Assembly: GCA_900323505.1 (NCBI GenBank)
Contig: OOIN01000027.1
Span: 186,001-250,000 of the forward strand
Length of the DNA: 64,000 nucleotides
Source of the DNA: Ustilago trichophora
Lineage: Eukaryota > Basidiomycota > Ustilaginomycetes > Ustilaginales > Ustilaginaceae
Direction of reading: 5' to 3'
Each line of letters starts with the position of its first letter. Position 1 is the stretch's first letter. The notes under the pieces were generated by a model, which was given only the letters and a program-made list of their open reading frames with translations, was not told the origin of the DNA and did not search any database. Below are positions 22,552 through 32,614 of the stretch, piece after piece. The position numbers were made by a program, and so were the translations under genes.

Positions 22552-23015
22552 CTTCTCACCATCTCTGCTACTCATTACCATCCGATTCGACTCAGTCGTT
22601 TGTTTTCACCTCTTCGCTGCATCATCCTCCACTCGAATTGCTAACAACAACAACTTCCGGCAGCGCAACCCATCGAATCATCAATTAATCGGAACGATAC
22701 CCCACCTCCCACCTCGTTCGACTTGCATACATCCGCTACCACCCATAACATCCCAACAGCATCCCATAGCCGACAGGAACGGGTTCCTCTCTTTTGGTGG
22801 CGTCCTCACCCATCGCTCAACGCCCCACCCCCAACCCGGTCCGCTTCTTCGACGTTCAGTTCCCTGCCTCATGCTGCGCCAAATCCTCTAGTCGCTATAG
22901 CAGCGTCTCCTTTCTTGCTCTGACCAATTGCTTGTACGCTCCATTCAGCTGCATTGGTCCTCTCAGCAATCCTCACCACTACCAGCCACCAGAGGCTCGT
23001 TGCCTTGATACCGGC

Positions 23016-26000
23016 ATGATGGCGTCCACCAGCCGTCTAGGCGATTCCAGCGTCCGCACAGACGCTCCAGCCTCGCGACGTTCCATCTCCAGCCAGGCTG
23101 CTTCCGCCTCTCGTGCCCTCACATCCGTCGCATCCACGTCGGTATCGTCGCCATATGCAGGGCTCCCATCCTCCTCCTCCTCCTCCTCCTCCTCCTCCTC
23201 TCTGTCTACACCAAGGCGCCGTTCAATTGTCGCAGCAGGTAGAAACTCGTTTTCGCGCTACAGTGCCTCGTCATCCTCTACCAGCAGCCTTGTCAACGAC
23301 AACTCGTCCCAACAAGGACGTCGCAGCGTCAGTGCCAGTTCCAACAACAACAACAACATTGACGAGGAAACCGAACCCATCCCAAGCATCAGCCGCACCG
23401 CTGAAGCAAATGCTCACAACAACTCGCAAACCGCAGCTACTCGCGCCGCTAAGCGAAGTCCGCGTCACCAGCGCCATCATTCAGCAGAGAGCCTCCGTTT
23501 GGATCTCGACGGTCTCGACCTTGGCGGCAATCAGGACTACATTTCACCCTCGGATAACGCTCCGGGCCAACGTCATGTGCGTTCTCGTTCCAACAATGCC
23601 ACCCAGCCCTCTTTCCCAGCCTCTAAGCAGCCCTTCGACAATCCTACCTACAACCGTTTCGATGTCGATATGGACCGATTCTGCGCCTCGTGTGCCACCC
23701 AAGGCAGGACGCACGAAGCGCTCAATGGCCTCGAGGATAGCTTCTCGCTCCACCTTCGCGCAGAATGCTCCGACTACCGCGAGATCATGTCGTCTCAGGT
23801 TGTGCTCAATGCAGCCGTTGATAAAGAGCAGCGCATGCGAAACTCCAGCCTCGAGACCACAGATCCACAGCGACCACGCGGTTATTCGATCAGCAACGGT
23901 CAAGTACTCGGCGGTTTCGCCAGTCTGGGCTTGCAGACAGAGACCGGTGCCGAACCACCAGCACCCACACGACAGCAGCCAGTGCGCTCCATCACCAAAG
24001 GCTCTACCGATTCTTCGGGAGCTCCCATCACTCCCATCGAGTGGAGGGATAGCTTTGGCACCCTTGCTGCGCCCAGCTATACTCCACCCCCCAAATGGGC
24101 GCATCTGACAGGTCGACCATGCAATCCGCTCGAGCCGCTGGACGTACTTTCGATCCAAGAAATGGGCTTCCACAGTCTCGACATCGGCAGTCTCAACGAT
24201 TGGGAGGGCTGCAAGCTCTCTGCCGAGATCCTCTGTCCCATCAATGGACACCAGCGCATCGAATGGTCCGTTGCCCAAACTACCCGCAGAAACAAAAAGT
24301 GGGTCGTCGTTCCCAACGCTACCGTTACCTGTGGCACCACCGAGACGCTTTCTTCGGCTGCACAGGCCGAGAGGACGGTGGTGGTCAGCAATCGGTCGCT
24401 TTGGCTCGATGAGAGCGAAGCCGGTGTAGCCTCTCTGGGTCAACGAGATCAAGCCCCGTCGGGCTCCGCATCGCAGTCCCTGCAACGATTGCCCGCATCG
24501 AATCGCGTATTCAAGCCCTTTTCTGGCAAAGCTGGCTTTGAGCTCCGTCTGCTTCGCCCGACGGTCGGTAAGATCTGTCCACCTATCTATTTGGCCAATG
24601 CATCAACGCATCGCTACCTGCACCAATATCGCAAGGAGAATGGCCCGCGGTCCTCGCAGGTCAACGGCGCCTTTATCATGGACACTGCCACTGATGCCGA
24701 CCGACAGAGCACCAAGGCATCGCAACCCATCTACCCGGTCCTCCGACGATCGAGGTCGCGCCCTTACTTGCGTCACCCGCACGCCCCAGTGCGTCGCTCG
24801 CGCTCCAAGCCCTACCTACGCTACTCTGCTCAGCAACAGGCAGCAGAGGCAGCAGAGGCAGCTCCGTCGCGAATCAATCCGGAAGAGTTTGCTCCCTCGC
24901 TACCCGGTGATCCGCTGGTGCGCACGCATCCAGGAGAATCGTGGCCTTCGGCACGTTCGCGTCATTCGAATTCGCTGTCGTCGTTTGACTCGGGTTCGAG
25001 CAGCGATGCAGGCAGCGACACTTCTTCGGATGATGCAGGCTTGTCGGCCACCAACACGCGAGAGTCGGTCATGGGCAGCATGTCGTCCGCATCATACGAT
25101 CAGCCCGCTCGAAAAGATATGAACGGGGAACGCGCTAGGTCTGCAGCTATTCCCATGGCTGTGACAGGTTCTCACTTGGGCCGAGCACCTCGCAGCCTGT
25201 CACCCGGCTCGTCGGCCAGCCGCGGTATCAGCTCCAACTCGGAAGCTTCGGCCGCATCGGCTGGCTGGCAGCACAGCAGCCTCGAACAGCAACGGTATCA
25301 ACAGCAGTACCCAGGCAGCGCATCGTACGAAGCCGACTCTTGGCAAGGCACGTCGCCCACGACGGCTTCGGCTTCATCGCTCAGTGCAAGCAGCAAGCAG
25401 AGTCGCAGCCGCAAGGGACTTCAGAAGGCACTGCAGAAGAAGGACAAGATGCTGAGCTCTTGGTTCAAGCGCAGGCCTGAGAATGCCACTGCTGCACAAT
25501 CTGTTTCTCCTGGAACGGAGCGAGAGCTGGCACAGCTGTCGTCCAATGGCATGTCTTCACAGGGCCAGGCGAGCGCAAGCAGCAGCACCAGAAGTAGCCT
25601 TGCGCGAGACAGGCTAGATGAATCTGTTGCCAGTGCGATTGCTGGATCTGTCGCGAGTGCCATTGCTGGATCGACTCCTTTGACCGAGACGGCACTGGAA
25701 AGCTTCCAGCGGGCCATGTTCCGCCCAGCTTCGCCCGAATCGACCATCATGGGATCTAGGAGAGGATCGGAGGCGCTCACGCAAAAGACTATTGAACCCT
25801 CGGCACCCGCAGTACAGGCGAACTCTACTCGGGCATCGCAAGAGCGAACCGGAGGAACAGACAACCGCAGTGCGGTCAACTCGACGCTTTCGCAGGTCTA
25901 CGGCTGGGATGAGGAGCAGGCAGCCAAGAAGCTTCTTCGTCCCGTGGCTACGGGCTCGTTCGTGGACCTGGATGAGGAGAATGCTCTTCTCGGATTGGAC

Positions 26001-26711
26001 GCGGTACCGGCGGGAGCGCTGACGATGCTGATCCCTCTGCCTCTGATTGGCAGGGCTCGAGCGCAGGATGCGGTCAGGTACATGCGTGTCAACTTTGTTC
26101 CTTTTGGAAGCTTTACGGATCCATTTGAAGCGCCGCAAGGTGTGGGTGGCGGAGCGCTTCTCAATGCCGGTTCTCCGGGTGCTGAAAGCGAACCGTCTAG
26201 TCTGTCGCAGAGCATGAGCACGGGCAGCGGAAGCTTTGCTTCGCATCGCGAGGCGGCCAAATCGTCGGAGCAGTCTAGTTGGAAGCGCAAATTGGGCTTG
26301 TCCGGCGGTCGTGGCGGTGGCGGTCAAGGCGCCACTCAGAACGCCAGTGTTCAAGGCGCCAATGGCCAATCGGTGCAATTAGGAACACAAGAAGCACCTC
26401 AATCGCCACCTCTGGGCAAACCAGAAGCATTCCGCATTACAGCCATTGTGCACGACGCACCATGGACTTCGACGTCTCGCTCTTCGGAGTTGGACGCTCG
26501 TCTTCCGGAATCGGGCACGTTCCCTGTAGTGTTGGGCTACTGCAACGGATCCAAAGGGCTCGAAATGGTGCCGGAAGGCTGGGGAGCATTGCGTCTTGCC
26601 GGAGTGGCCACTCCCACCAACGCAGATGGCTCTGCCATACAAGGCATTCATCCACTTCACGGCGTCACTGACCTCATCATTGCCGCTTGTACAGCCGTGA
26701 TGGACGTCTAA
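23016..26711 (+). CDS. Large Ser-rich protein of unknown function
   Basis: 1,231 residues from the first ATG in the frame (23016; a second ATG follows immediately). The frame is open upstream to 22794 without another ATG. The first 200 residues are disordered with an 11-Ser run coded by TCC repeats. Residues about 340-545 look folded (from WRDSFG through PPKWAHLTGRPCNPLEPLDVLSIQEMGF and NKKWVVVPNATVTCG to RPTVGKICPPIYL). Residues about 640-985 are low complexity, including two RRSRS(R/K)PYLR copies and two VASAIAGS copies. The last 250 residues again look structured (GALTMLIPLPLIG, YMRVNFVPFGSF, FRITAIVHDAPW, GTFPVVLGYCNG, LIIAACTAVMDV). No membrane helix is evident. I do not recognise the family; it may be a fungal-specific scaffold. 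Confidence 0.85.
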   Translation: MMASTSRLGDSSVRTDAPASRRSISSQAASASRALTSVASTSVSSPYAGLPSSSSSSSSSSSLSTPRRRSIVAAGRNSFSRYSASSSSTSSLVNDNSSQQGRRSVSASSNNNNNIDEETEPIPSISRTAEANAHNNSQTAATRAAKRSPRHQRHHSAESLRLDLDGLDLGGNQDYISPSDNAPGQRHVRSRSNNATQPSFPASKQPFDNPTYNRFDVDMDRFCASCATQGRTHEALNGLEDSFSLHLRAECSDYREIMSSQVVLNAAVDKEQRMRNSSLETTDPQRPRGYSISNGQVLGGFASLGLQTETGAEPPAPTRQQPVRSITKGSTDSSGAPITPIEWRDSFGTLAAPSYTPPPKWAHLTGRPCNPLEPLDVLSIQEMGFHSLDIGSLNDWEGCKLSAEILCPINGHQRIEWSVAQTTRRNKKWVVVPNATVTCGTTETLSSAAQAERTVVVSNRSLWLDESEAGVASLGQRDQAPSGSASQSLQRLPASNRVFKPFSGKAGFELRLLRPTVGKICPPIYLANASTHRYLHQYRKENGPRSSQVNGAFIMDTATDADRQSTKASQPIYPVLRRSRSRPYLRHPHAPVRRSRSKPYLRYSAQQQAAEAAEAAPSRINPEEFAPSLPGDPLVRTHPGESWPSARSRHSNSLSSFDSGSSSDAGSDTSSDDAGLSATNTRESVMGSMSSASYDQPARKDMNGERARSAAIPMAVTGSHLGRAPRSLSPGSSASRGISSNSEASAASAGWQHSSLEQQRYQQQYPGSASYEADSWQGTSPTTASASSLSASSKQSRSRKGLQKALQKKDKMLSSWFKRRPENATAAQSVSPGTERELAQLSSNGMSSQGQASASSSTRSSLARDRLDESVASAIAGSVASAIAGSTPLTETALESFQRAMFRPASPESTIMGSRRGSEALTQKTIEPSAPAVQANSTRASQERTGGTDNRSAVNSTLSQVYGWDEEQAAKKLLRPVATGSFVDLDEENALLGLDAVPAGALTMLIPLPLIGRARAQDAVRYMRVNFVPFGSFTDPFEAPQGVGGGALLNAGSPGAESEPSSLSQSMSTGSGSFASHREAAKSSEQSSWKRKLGLSGGRGGGGQGATQNASVQGANGQSVQLGTQEAPQSPPLGKPEAFRITAIVHDAPWTSTSRSSELDARLPESGTFPVVLGYCNGSKGLEMVPEGWGALRLAGVATPTNADGSAIQGIHPLHGVTDLIIAACTAVMDV

Positions 26712-27225
26712 CTCTTTCTGCACACAATACTTTTTTTTTGCATACCTCGACACCACCATCATCTTGATCATTCATCCATCCATTCATTCATTCTGTATTT
26801 GTACCTGCATCTTTCTTGACTCTCCCAAATGAGAATTGGTCACTTTCCTCATCATTACGTACAGTACACTGAAGTTTTGGTTGTGAGTTCGGATGTGCCG
26901 ATTCGGCAAGGCAAGGTGAGGTGAAGGTACAGAACACTCTGGATTATAAGGTTTCGGATGTGTAGCCGAGGGCGTTTGAGAAAACTTTTCTTTTGGAAGT
27001 GTTGCAAGTTTGTGATCATGTCGATGTTGCGTGTTGACCCATTGTTAGTCTCTGCGGTGATTGACTGGACCGGACAGAGAAAGGTCCTGGGAGTGAAATG
27101 CGTGCATCCGCTCGCTAGGGTCCAAAAGTCCGTCCGGATCTGTACATGCGACTTACTTCTCTAAGAGTGCCAGATTCATGAATTGTATGATGTGGCTTGG
27201 CTTTACCTAAGCGACGAAAAAGAGA

Positions 27226-27237
27226 TACAGTACAGTA
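27226..27237. repeat. TACAGTACAGTA motif copy
   Basis: Two overlapping TACAGTA words in the upstream gap of the G-alpha gene. A partial third copy (GTA) follows. Confidence 0.8.
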
Positions 27238-28405
27238 GTATGCGCTTTTGAACAAATTGAGAGAGTGTCAGTCTGTCGGAGTTTCACTGCAGAGAGTTGT
27301 GTGCAGTGCAGAAAAGTGTCCCGCGACAACCAACATGCCGGCTTTCATTGTTGGAAGCGCATTTAAACCGTAAGTCATCCTGTAATCAGCTGTTGTGCGG
27401 CTTGGTGAACGGTTGGATAGGACCAATGCAGAAGTAGCCGCCGCCTCATGTCTTTTCTGGACCCTGGCACCACCACCAAATACTCTAGCTGCACAGAGAT
27501 TGCAGAGAGAGAGAGAGAGCGAGATTCCGAAGGCCGGATATCCCGTTACCCCCCTCTTGCCTGGTGGCGCATTCGACAAACCTCAAAACGGGTCTCCCGA
27601 AGCAAAAATGTACGAGACCACTGCTGCTGTGCAGTGCCGTACTGTGCAGTGCAGCTTTGGGGACCAAGCAAAGCTAAAGAATCGAGCTTAACTTTCACAC
27701 ACACACACACACACAGAGGAGAGTGTGTGTGGTGGTGTGATCTACTCCCAGGGTCACATGTCATTGTATATCGAGGAACGACTTTTGCGACATCCTCCTT
27801 CTCGTCTTGCTACCAACAACAATCAACAACAACAAGCGGACATCATTCCACTCCTCTGCGCTCCCCTTGCTTAGCGCCTTGATCTTCCCGCGACCCTCCC
27901 CCACCAACCTTCCAACAACCTTCTAGCTCACAGCTTGGTCCCCGTGCATCCATCTCTTCTCATATACCCAAGATCGATCCATCGACTAAGAATTCCCCAC
28001 CGCTCAGACCACCATCCCAACCCCGAAAGCCTCCAAACTCGAAGCACACCTTCATTCCACAACCCCTTTTCTTCTTCAACACTTTCACCTCCTGCATCCG
28101 CAACAGCAACCGTCGTCAATTTCATCTTCTCACAGCTGCAGCACCACAAGATCGCTGCGGCAGAATTGGTGGGGCGGGTAAGCCAAAATCGGCACAATAC
28201 TTTCGACGCTCGGGTTTCTCGGGACGCAACACCGGCTAGCACGGGTGGTGTTGCAGGTCAACAGCCAACTTCATTTGGGCGCATAAAGAGGGTTGCTTGG
28301 ATCCCCACCAATCTGGTTGTCTTCACCGGGACTCGGTTTCATTGCGGTTTGAGATAAGGCTGCGGGAAACGGGCGCCGGCTCTGTCTTGAGCAGGCTACA
28401 CACGC

Positions 28406-28414
28406 ATATATATA
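28406..28414 (+). promoter_or_regulatory. TATA-box-like element
   Basis: ATATATATA followed by GAGGAG, 157 bases upstream of the G-alpha ATG at 28571, a plausible distance for a fungal TATA promoter with a leader. Seen by pattern only. Confidence 0.4.
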
Positions 28415-28570
28415 GAGGAGAGCCACGTCTTCAGCTCCCTCTCCCGTAAGGAAGAGGCTCTGCTATAGAGTTCTTGGCTTTGCTGCATAGATCATAGAGA
28501 GAGAGAGACAGACAGACTACTCTTGCAACAGACTCAACATCGTCCTCCATCATCACTCTTCGTCGTCACC

Positions 28571-30241
28571 ATGTCTCCATCAGTATCCAACCCCCAACCT
28601 CGCCGGATGAAATCCAAGGCAACCCTCACCAACTCCAACTCCAGCACCACCGATCCACTCACCCTCGCCCTCCAACCCCCTTCCACCGAAACCCCTGCCG
28701 AGCGCCAGATTCGCCTTGCAGCCGAAAAACAGGCCAAACAGCGATCCGATGAAATCGACAAACTCCTCAAAGCCGACCATGCCTCCACCCACGCCTTCCC
28801 ACCCTCGCTCGTTGCTTCCGAAGGCAACTCTACCTCGTCCAAAAAGGGACGCGTATACAAGATGGTACTTCTCGGTCAAGCAGGTGCGGGCAAAACAACG
28901 GTTCTGAAACAGATGCGGCTGCTGTACGATCCCCAGGCGCACGAAAAGGAGAGGAGGGGTTGGTGCAAGATTGTCCTGTTGAATCTGACAGCTAGTGCAA
29001 GGGTGCTACTGCAGACGTTGGAGAGGTATCATAGTGAGAGAGTCGAGAGAAAGTCTAGTGAGATGGGACGGATCGAAGCTGCAATGGGGGCTGATGGGGA
29101 TGGGGGAAAAGGAGTGGATGAAGCTGCTAGGGTGGAAATGTCTGCGGACGTGGGACCCAAAAACGAGCTGAATACTTCTAGCATGCCGTGGGTCGAGCAC
29201 ATCCCCAAGATTGTAGATTTGGAGAGGAAGTTGCGGAGCGAGCTAGGAGCATTTGGCGAAGAAATCATTCTCTCCGAATCCAGCACCGGCAATCGACCCG
29301 CACCCATGGTTCGTGCCAAAAGTAGCACCGATAAGAGCCCCCTCCTCTTGCGTCCAGGTTGGCAAGAACGACTCTTCAGTTACGCCCGTCGATCCTTCAC
29401 CCTCTCCCACTCTTCCTCCCGTACCAACCTCGCCTCTTCCGACGGCACCTCTGGCGACGAAGAGAACAGCGAAGCCCTAACACTGCTACGCAGCATCCAA
29501 TCGGACGTGCTTGCACTGTGGAATGACGATGTCTCGTGCCGAAGCTTGCGAAAAAGAGGCATGTTTCTCGACGGTCAAAGTGATTCTGCCACATCCTACT
29601 TTCTCGATCACTACCCTCGCATCGTCTCTCCCAGCTTTACTCCGAGTGATGAAGACATCCTCCATTCGCGAGTGCGCACAATCGGAGTCACCGAAGACGT
29701 ATTCCGCGTAGACCGATCGCTCATCTATCGCATCTACGACGTAGGTGGATCTCGTTCGCAACGTGCAGCATGGGCTCCCTTTCTCGACGACGTTGAATCC
29801 ATCATCTTCCTAGCCCCCTTATCGGCTTTCGACCAACCACTGATCGAAGAACCTTCGACCAACCGTCTCGCCGACACTTTTGCCCTCTTCAACCAGGTAG
29901 TTTCCAACCCGCTGCTGAGGGGAGCTAGTATGATTCTGTTTTTGAACAAGATCGATCTGCTCGAGAAAAAGCTCAAACAGGGCGTCAAACTGCAGAGGTA
30001 CTGGCCAGAGTACGATGGGGATAACGACTTTGAGGCTGTTTGGAGGTGGTTTCGGGGTAAATTCCGAGATTGTTGCAGAAGGGCCAAGGATGATGGTGGT
30101 AAAGAAGGCGAGGGGCAAAAGAGGCGGTTGTACGTTCATACAACGGTGGCGACGAGTACAAAGCAGATTAGGGCGATTTTGATGAGTGTAAAGGATAGCA
30201 TTCTGCGCGAGAATCTGAGGGTGACTGGGTTGGTTGGATAG
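28571..30241 (+). CDS. Divergent heterotrimeric G-protein alpha subunit (Gpa4-like)
   Basis: 556 residues from the ATG at 28571; ordinary G-alpha proteins have about 350. Core motifs are in order: P-loop GQAGAGKT (102-109), switch I RVRTIGV (367-373) keeping the catalytic Arg and the Mg-binding Thr, switch II DVGGSRSQ (390-397), NKID (459-462), and TTVATST (524-530) replacing TCAT. The catalytic Gln after DVGG is Ser394, and the P-loop lacks the usual GAGES Glu, so slow GTP hydrolysis is likely. Extra length lies in the N-terminus and a 150-residue, Ser-rich insertion in the helical domain. There is no MGxxxS myristoylation start. Ustilago maydis Gpa4 is a known divergent G-alpha; orthology is likely but not proven. 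It would act at the membrane downstream of a 7-TM receptor. Confidence 0.9.
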   Translation: MSPSVSNPQPRRMKSKATLTNSNSSTTDPLTLALQPPSTETPAERQIRLAAEKQAKQRSDEIDKLLKADHASTHAFPPSLVASEGNSTSSKKGRVYKMVLLGQAGAGKTTVLKQMRLLYDPQAHEKERRGWCKIVLLNLTASARVLLQTLERYHSERVERKSSEMGRIEAAMGADGDGGKGVDEAARVEMSADVGPKNELNTSSMPWVEHIPKIVDLERKLRSELGAFGEEIILSESSTGNRPAPMVRAKSSTDKSPLLLRPGWQERLFSYARRSFTLSHSSSRTNLASSDGTSGDEENSEALTLLRSIQSDVLALWNDDVSCRSLRKRGMFLDGQSDSATSYFLDHYPRIVSPSFTPSDEDILHSRVRTIGVTEDVFRVDRSLIYRIYDVGGSRSQRAAWAPFLDDVESIIFLAPLSAFDQPLIEEPSTNRLADTFALFNQVVSNPLLRGASMILFLNKIDLLEKKLKQGVKLQRYWPEYDGDNDFEAVWRWFRGKFRDCCRRAKDDGGKEGEGQKRRLYVHTTVATSTKQIRAILMSVKDSILRENLRVTGLVG

Positions 30242-31073
30242 GCAACCCATGGATGGTATGCTTTGAAAGAGCTTTCTTGTCATTCGCGTAGAAGAGGCTG
30301 ACAGTTGCAACACAGAGAAGTATCTATCATGATAGCTTTGCATTCCAGATACAGTAGGTGGGACGATTCGTACTAGTGGGTTCTGCTGTGATGAGCGTTT
30401 CAATGTTTGATTTCTCCAAGAGCTAGGCAGCATGAATGCTTCCAAACGAGCATCTTGCAAGATGACGAACAGATGGATATGACAAGCATCATAAAGGTCT
30501 AAGCATAACACCACATTGCGCAAATAGACATGTCGGAGTTGATATTGTCTCGCGAGTCGATACTTAGGATGCATCGGCGTCGTGGTAGGAAAGTACAAGT
30601 AATTCAATTCGGCACATTTTCAAGCACCACGAAAGATGCATCTAGAGTGAGATACTATCCCTGTCAGATCGGGATGATACAGTGGCGCTGCTCTATCTGC
30701 ATTGAAGAGGAAGAAAGAGGAATCCTGCAATGTGCGTCTGCTTTTCCGTCCTGAGGCAATGCAGATGCAGGTCATGATCTTGACCTAAGCATCTGGCAGA
30801 AGCTGATCTAGTTTTCTCGTTGGCCGGAAATGGTTTCAGCCCTTAAAATCCTTCATCATCTCCTTTCCACTGCTGAACCCTATTCGCCCTGACGCACATC
30901 TTGTACTTTATACACACATGTGACACCGAAAAATTCCCTCTCTCGCGATGAACGGACTTAAGGGAAAAAATCATCCGAAGCCCCCCAAATCGCCAAGATC
31001 GAAAAATCGCACTCTTTGAAAGGTGGACTTTTTTTTTTTCAAACATTTAACCGATGCCCGATCTTGCTACCAT

Positions 31074-31087
31074 GTACAGTACTGTAC
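31074..31087. repeat. 14-base perfect palindrome GTACAGTACTGTAC
   Basis: A perfect inverted repeat built from facing CAGTA half-sites, the reverse arrangement of the palindrome at 4591-4602. A further CACTGTA follows immediately. Confidence 0.8.
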
Positions 31088-31833
31088 ACTGTAGGAATGC
31101 TGAGTGGTATGGAGAATTGTATGTGGTCCAGAGAGGTCAGTTTAGGTTGGGTCGGATCGATAGCCGAACCATTAAGTGCAAAGCTTTACACCACACTGCC
31201 AAGAGTTATACTAGGCTCGAAGGACGACGCTCCCCTCTTTTTAGATTTTCATCGGTTGAGGCTCTACAACAGCAGTAAAGGTCCACTGTATATTTCAAGC
31301 CTAGCCAAAAGCTTCGACTCTATCACAGCTCCTTATGGATGGTCAATCTGATCATATGGTCATACGAAGCTTGATTCTAGAACCCACAAGGAGAGAGAAC
31401 GTTTGTGCGTGTGTGTCTCAGAGAGCCTAAGTTAGCCGAATCGTTGTTCAGCAAATCGTTGGCCGACACCTTTCGATGCATGCACATTTTTTTTTAGTCC
31501 ATGTGTTTTGTTTCTCTGGTCTGATTTCCTCTGTTCCTTTGCCTTTGGCTTTGTTCGGCTGTTTGTCATCCCTCCCAACAGCATAAAGACAGGGAGAGGG
31601 GACAAAAGTCTCACGGTACTGTGGTCTATGGAGGATTCTTTCATCAAAACCAATTTCGGCAAAAACCCCACGGTATGACTCTTCCACTGGCGCATTCGGG
31701 AAAATCTTACGGAAACGCTCCGATGTGGCAGCAAAAAGGCATCATCTTGCATTGACTTACAATTGCACTTTGCACCCGACCCTTCCACTTCTGAGAAAGT
31801 GATTCCTCAGAGTGGGCGAGGCTTAAGCTCAAA

Positions 31834-31834
<1 letters not shown>

Positions 31835-31865
<31 letters not shown>

Positions 31866-31866
31866 G
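31835..31866. repeat. (AAAG)n microsatellite
   Basis: About eight AAAG units running into a GA tract. Confidence 0.9.
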
Positions 31867-32614
31867 AGAGTGTGAGGGTGTGGGTGTATTTGGATCTACC
31901 TCAAGCCCAAGGTCGGATACAAAGTCGAAGGTCAGAGCCTCTACAAGCAGTACCATCCAAGGTGAAGTCAAATTTTATTCTAGAGAGTCGATCTTAGTTT
32001 TGACCTTACTTTTTTTTGTTTTTGTGAACCTGTCCAATTGGGCCGACAAAAGTAATCTGACCGTTGAATCAGCTGCCGTCAAAGATGGGTGCATAAGCAC
32101 TCGGCCACATCCGATGACAGTTGTTCCTCCCTTCCTCCCAGTAGTCTCTGCTTTCCGGTACCCAGACATTCCCCCTTCGAACAATCACTCTGCAGTTGAA
32201 GCAAGGGGGATGTACACAATACAGATATATATCTCAACCCACTGAGAAGGATCATACCCACTTACATCACTCACAAAAGTCACACCTAACTTATTTACTT
32301 CGACATCATTTGCCAAAGAGAGAAAAGACTCGCTGGCATTCTACTTTGCAGCTCATCTTCCGGGCACAAAGTGTTCTGTGACATCGGCATATAAGAAAGA
32401 GGATAGTTGATTCTGGGATTAGTCTTCTTCTTCCGGTATCTTTTCCTTCAGCATCATTGGGGGATTTTTTCTTCTTCAAGTCCATCGCTAGCCAAAGAAC
32501 GAACATCTCGGCTTGATTCTTTGCCTCGACTTGTTCAGACGAGAGAATCACAGCTATAGTACCGAGCAATCAGACAACGAACCCTTCACAGTCATCACCA
32601 CTGAGCACCGCAAA

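Larger units (their letters stand above)
16908..23015. other. 6.1-kb gene-free region rich in simple repeats
   Basis: The longest stretch without a supportable gene, between the divergent MAK16 and the 1,231-residue protein. ORFs of up to about 200 codons exist but have arbitrary composition and no recognisable domain. It carries (CCTTCCGT)n near 17697-17725, a 14-base G run (17807-17820), (GTT)9, a 36-base T run, five TACAGTA/TACTGTA loci (19823, 20249, 20596, 20875 and 22260), and a CCTCAT hexamer array. The right-hand 700 bases look like a long pyrimidine-rich leader. It may hide a non-coding RNA or large promoter; nothing in the sequence proves either. Confidence 0.55.
26712..28570. promoter_or_regulatory. 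Intergenic region upstream of the G-alpha gene
   Basis: 1.86 kb between tandem genes. It contains TACAGTA at 26860-26866, an iterated copy at 27226-27237, a CA microsatellite at about 27694-27713, and a TATA-like element at 28406-28414. A GTAAG sequence near 28179 could be the donor of a leader intron, but no convincing exon pair is visible. Confidence 0.5.
30242..32614. other. Intergenic region, no recognisable gene
   Basis: 2.4 kb between tandem genes, relatively AT-rich for the window. It holds TACAGTA at 30350-30356, a 14-base palindrome at 31074-31087, and an (AAAG)n tract at 31835-31866. No ORF in it has protein-like composition. Confidence 0.55.

Noticed and set aside
27342..27400. 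A short ATG exon ending in GTAAGT (about 27333-27370) as a first exon of an unseen gene
   Set aside because: No downstream exon continues it with protein-like sequence, and the encoded peptide is only about a dozen residues.
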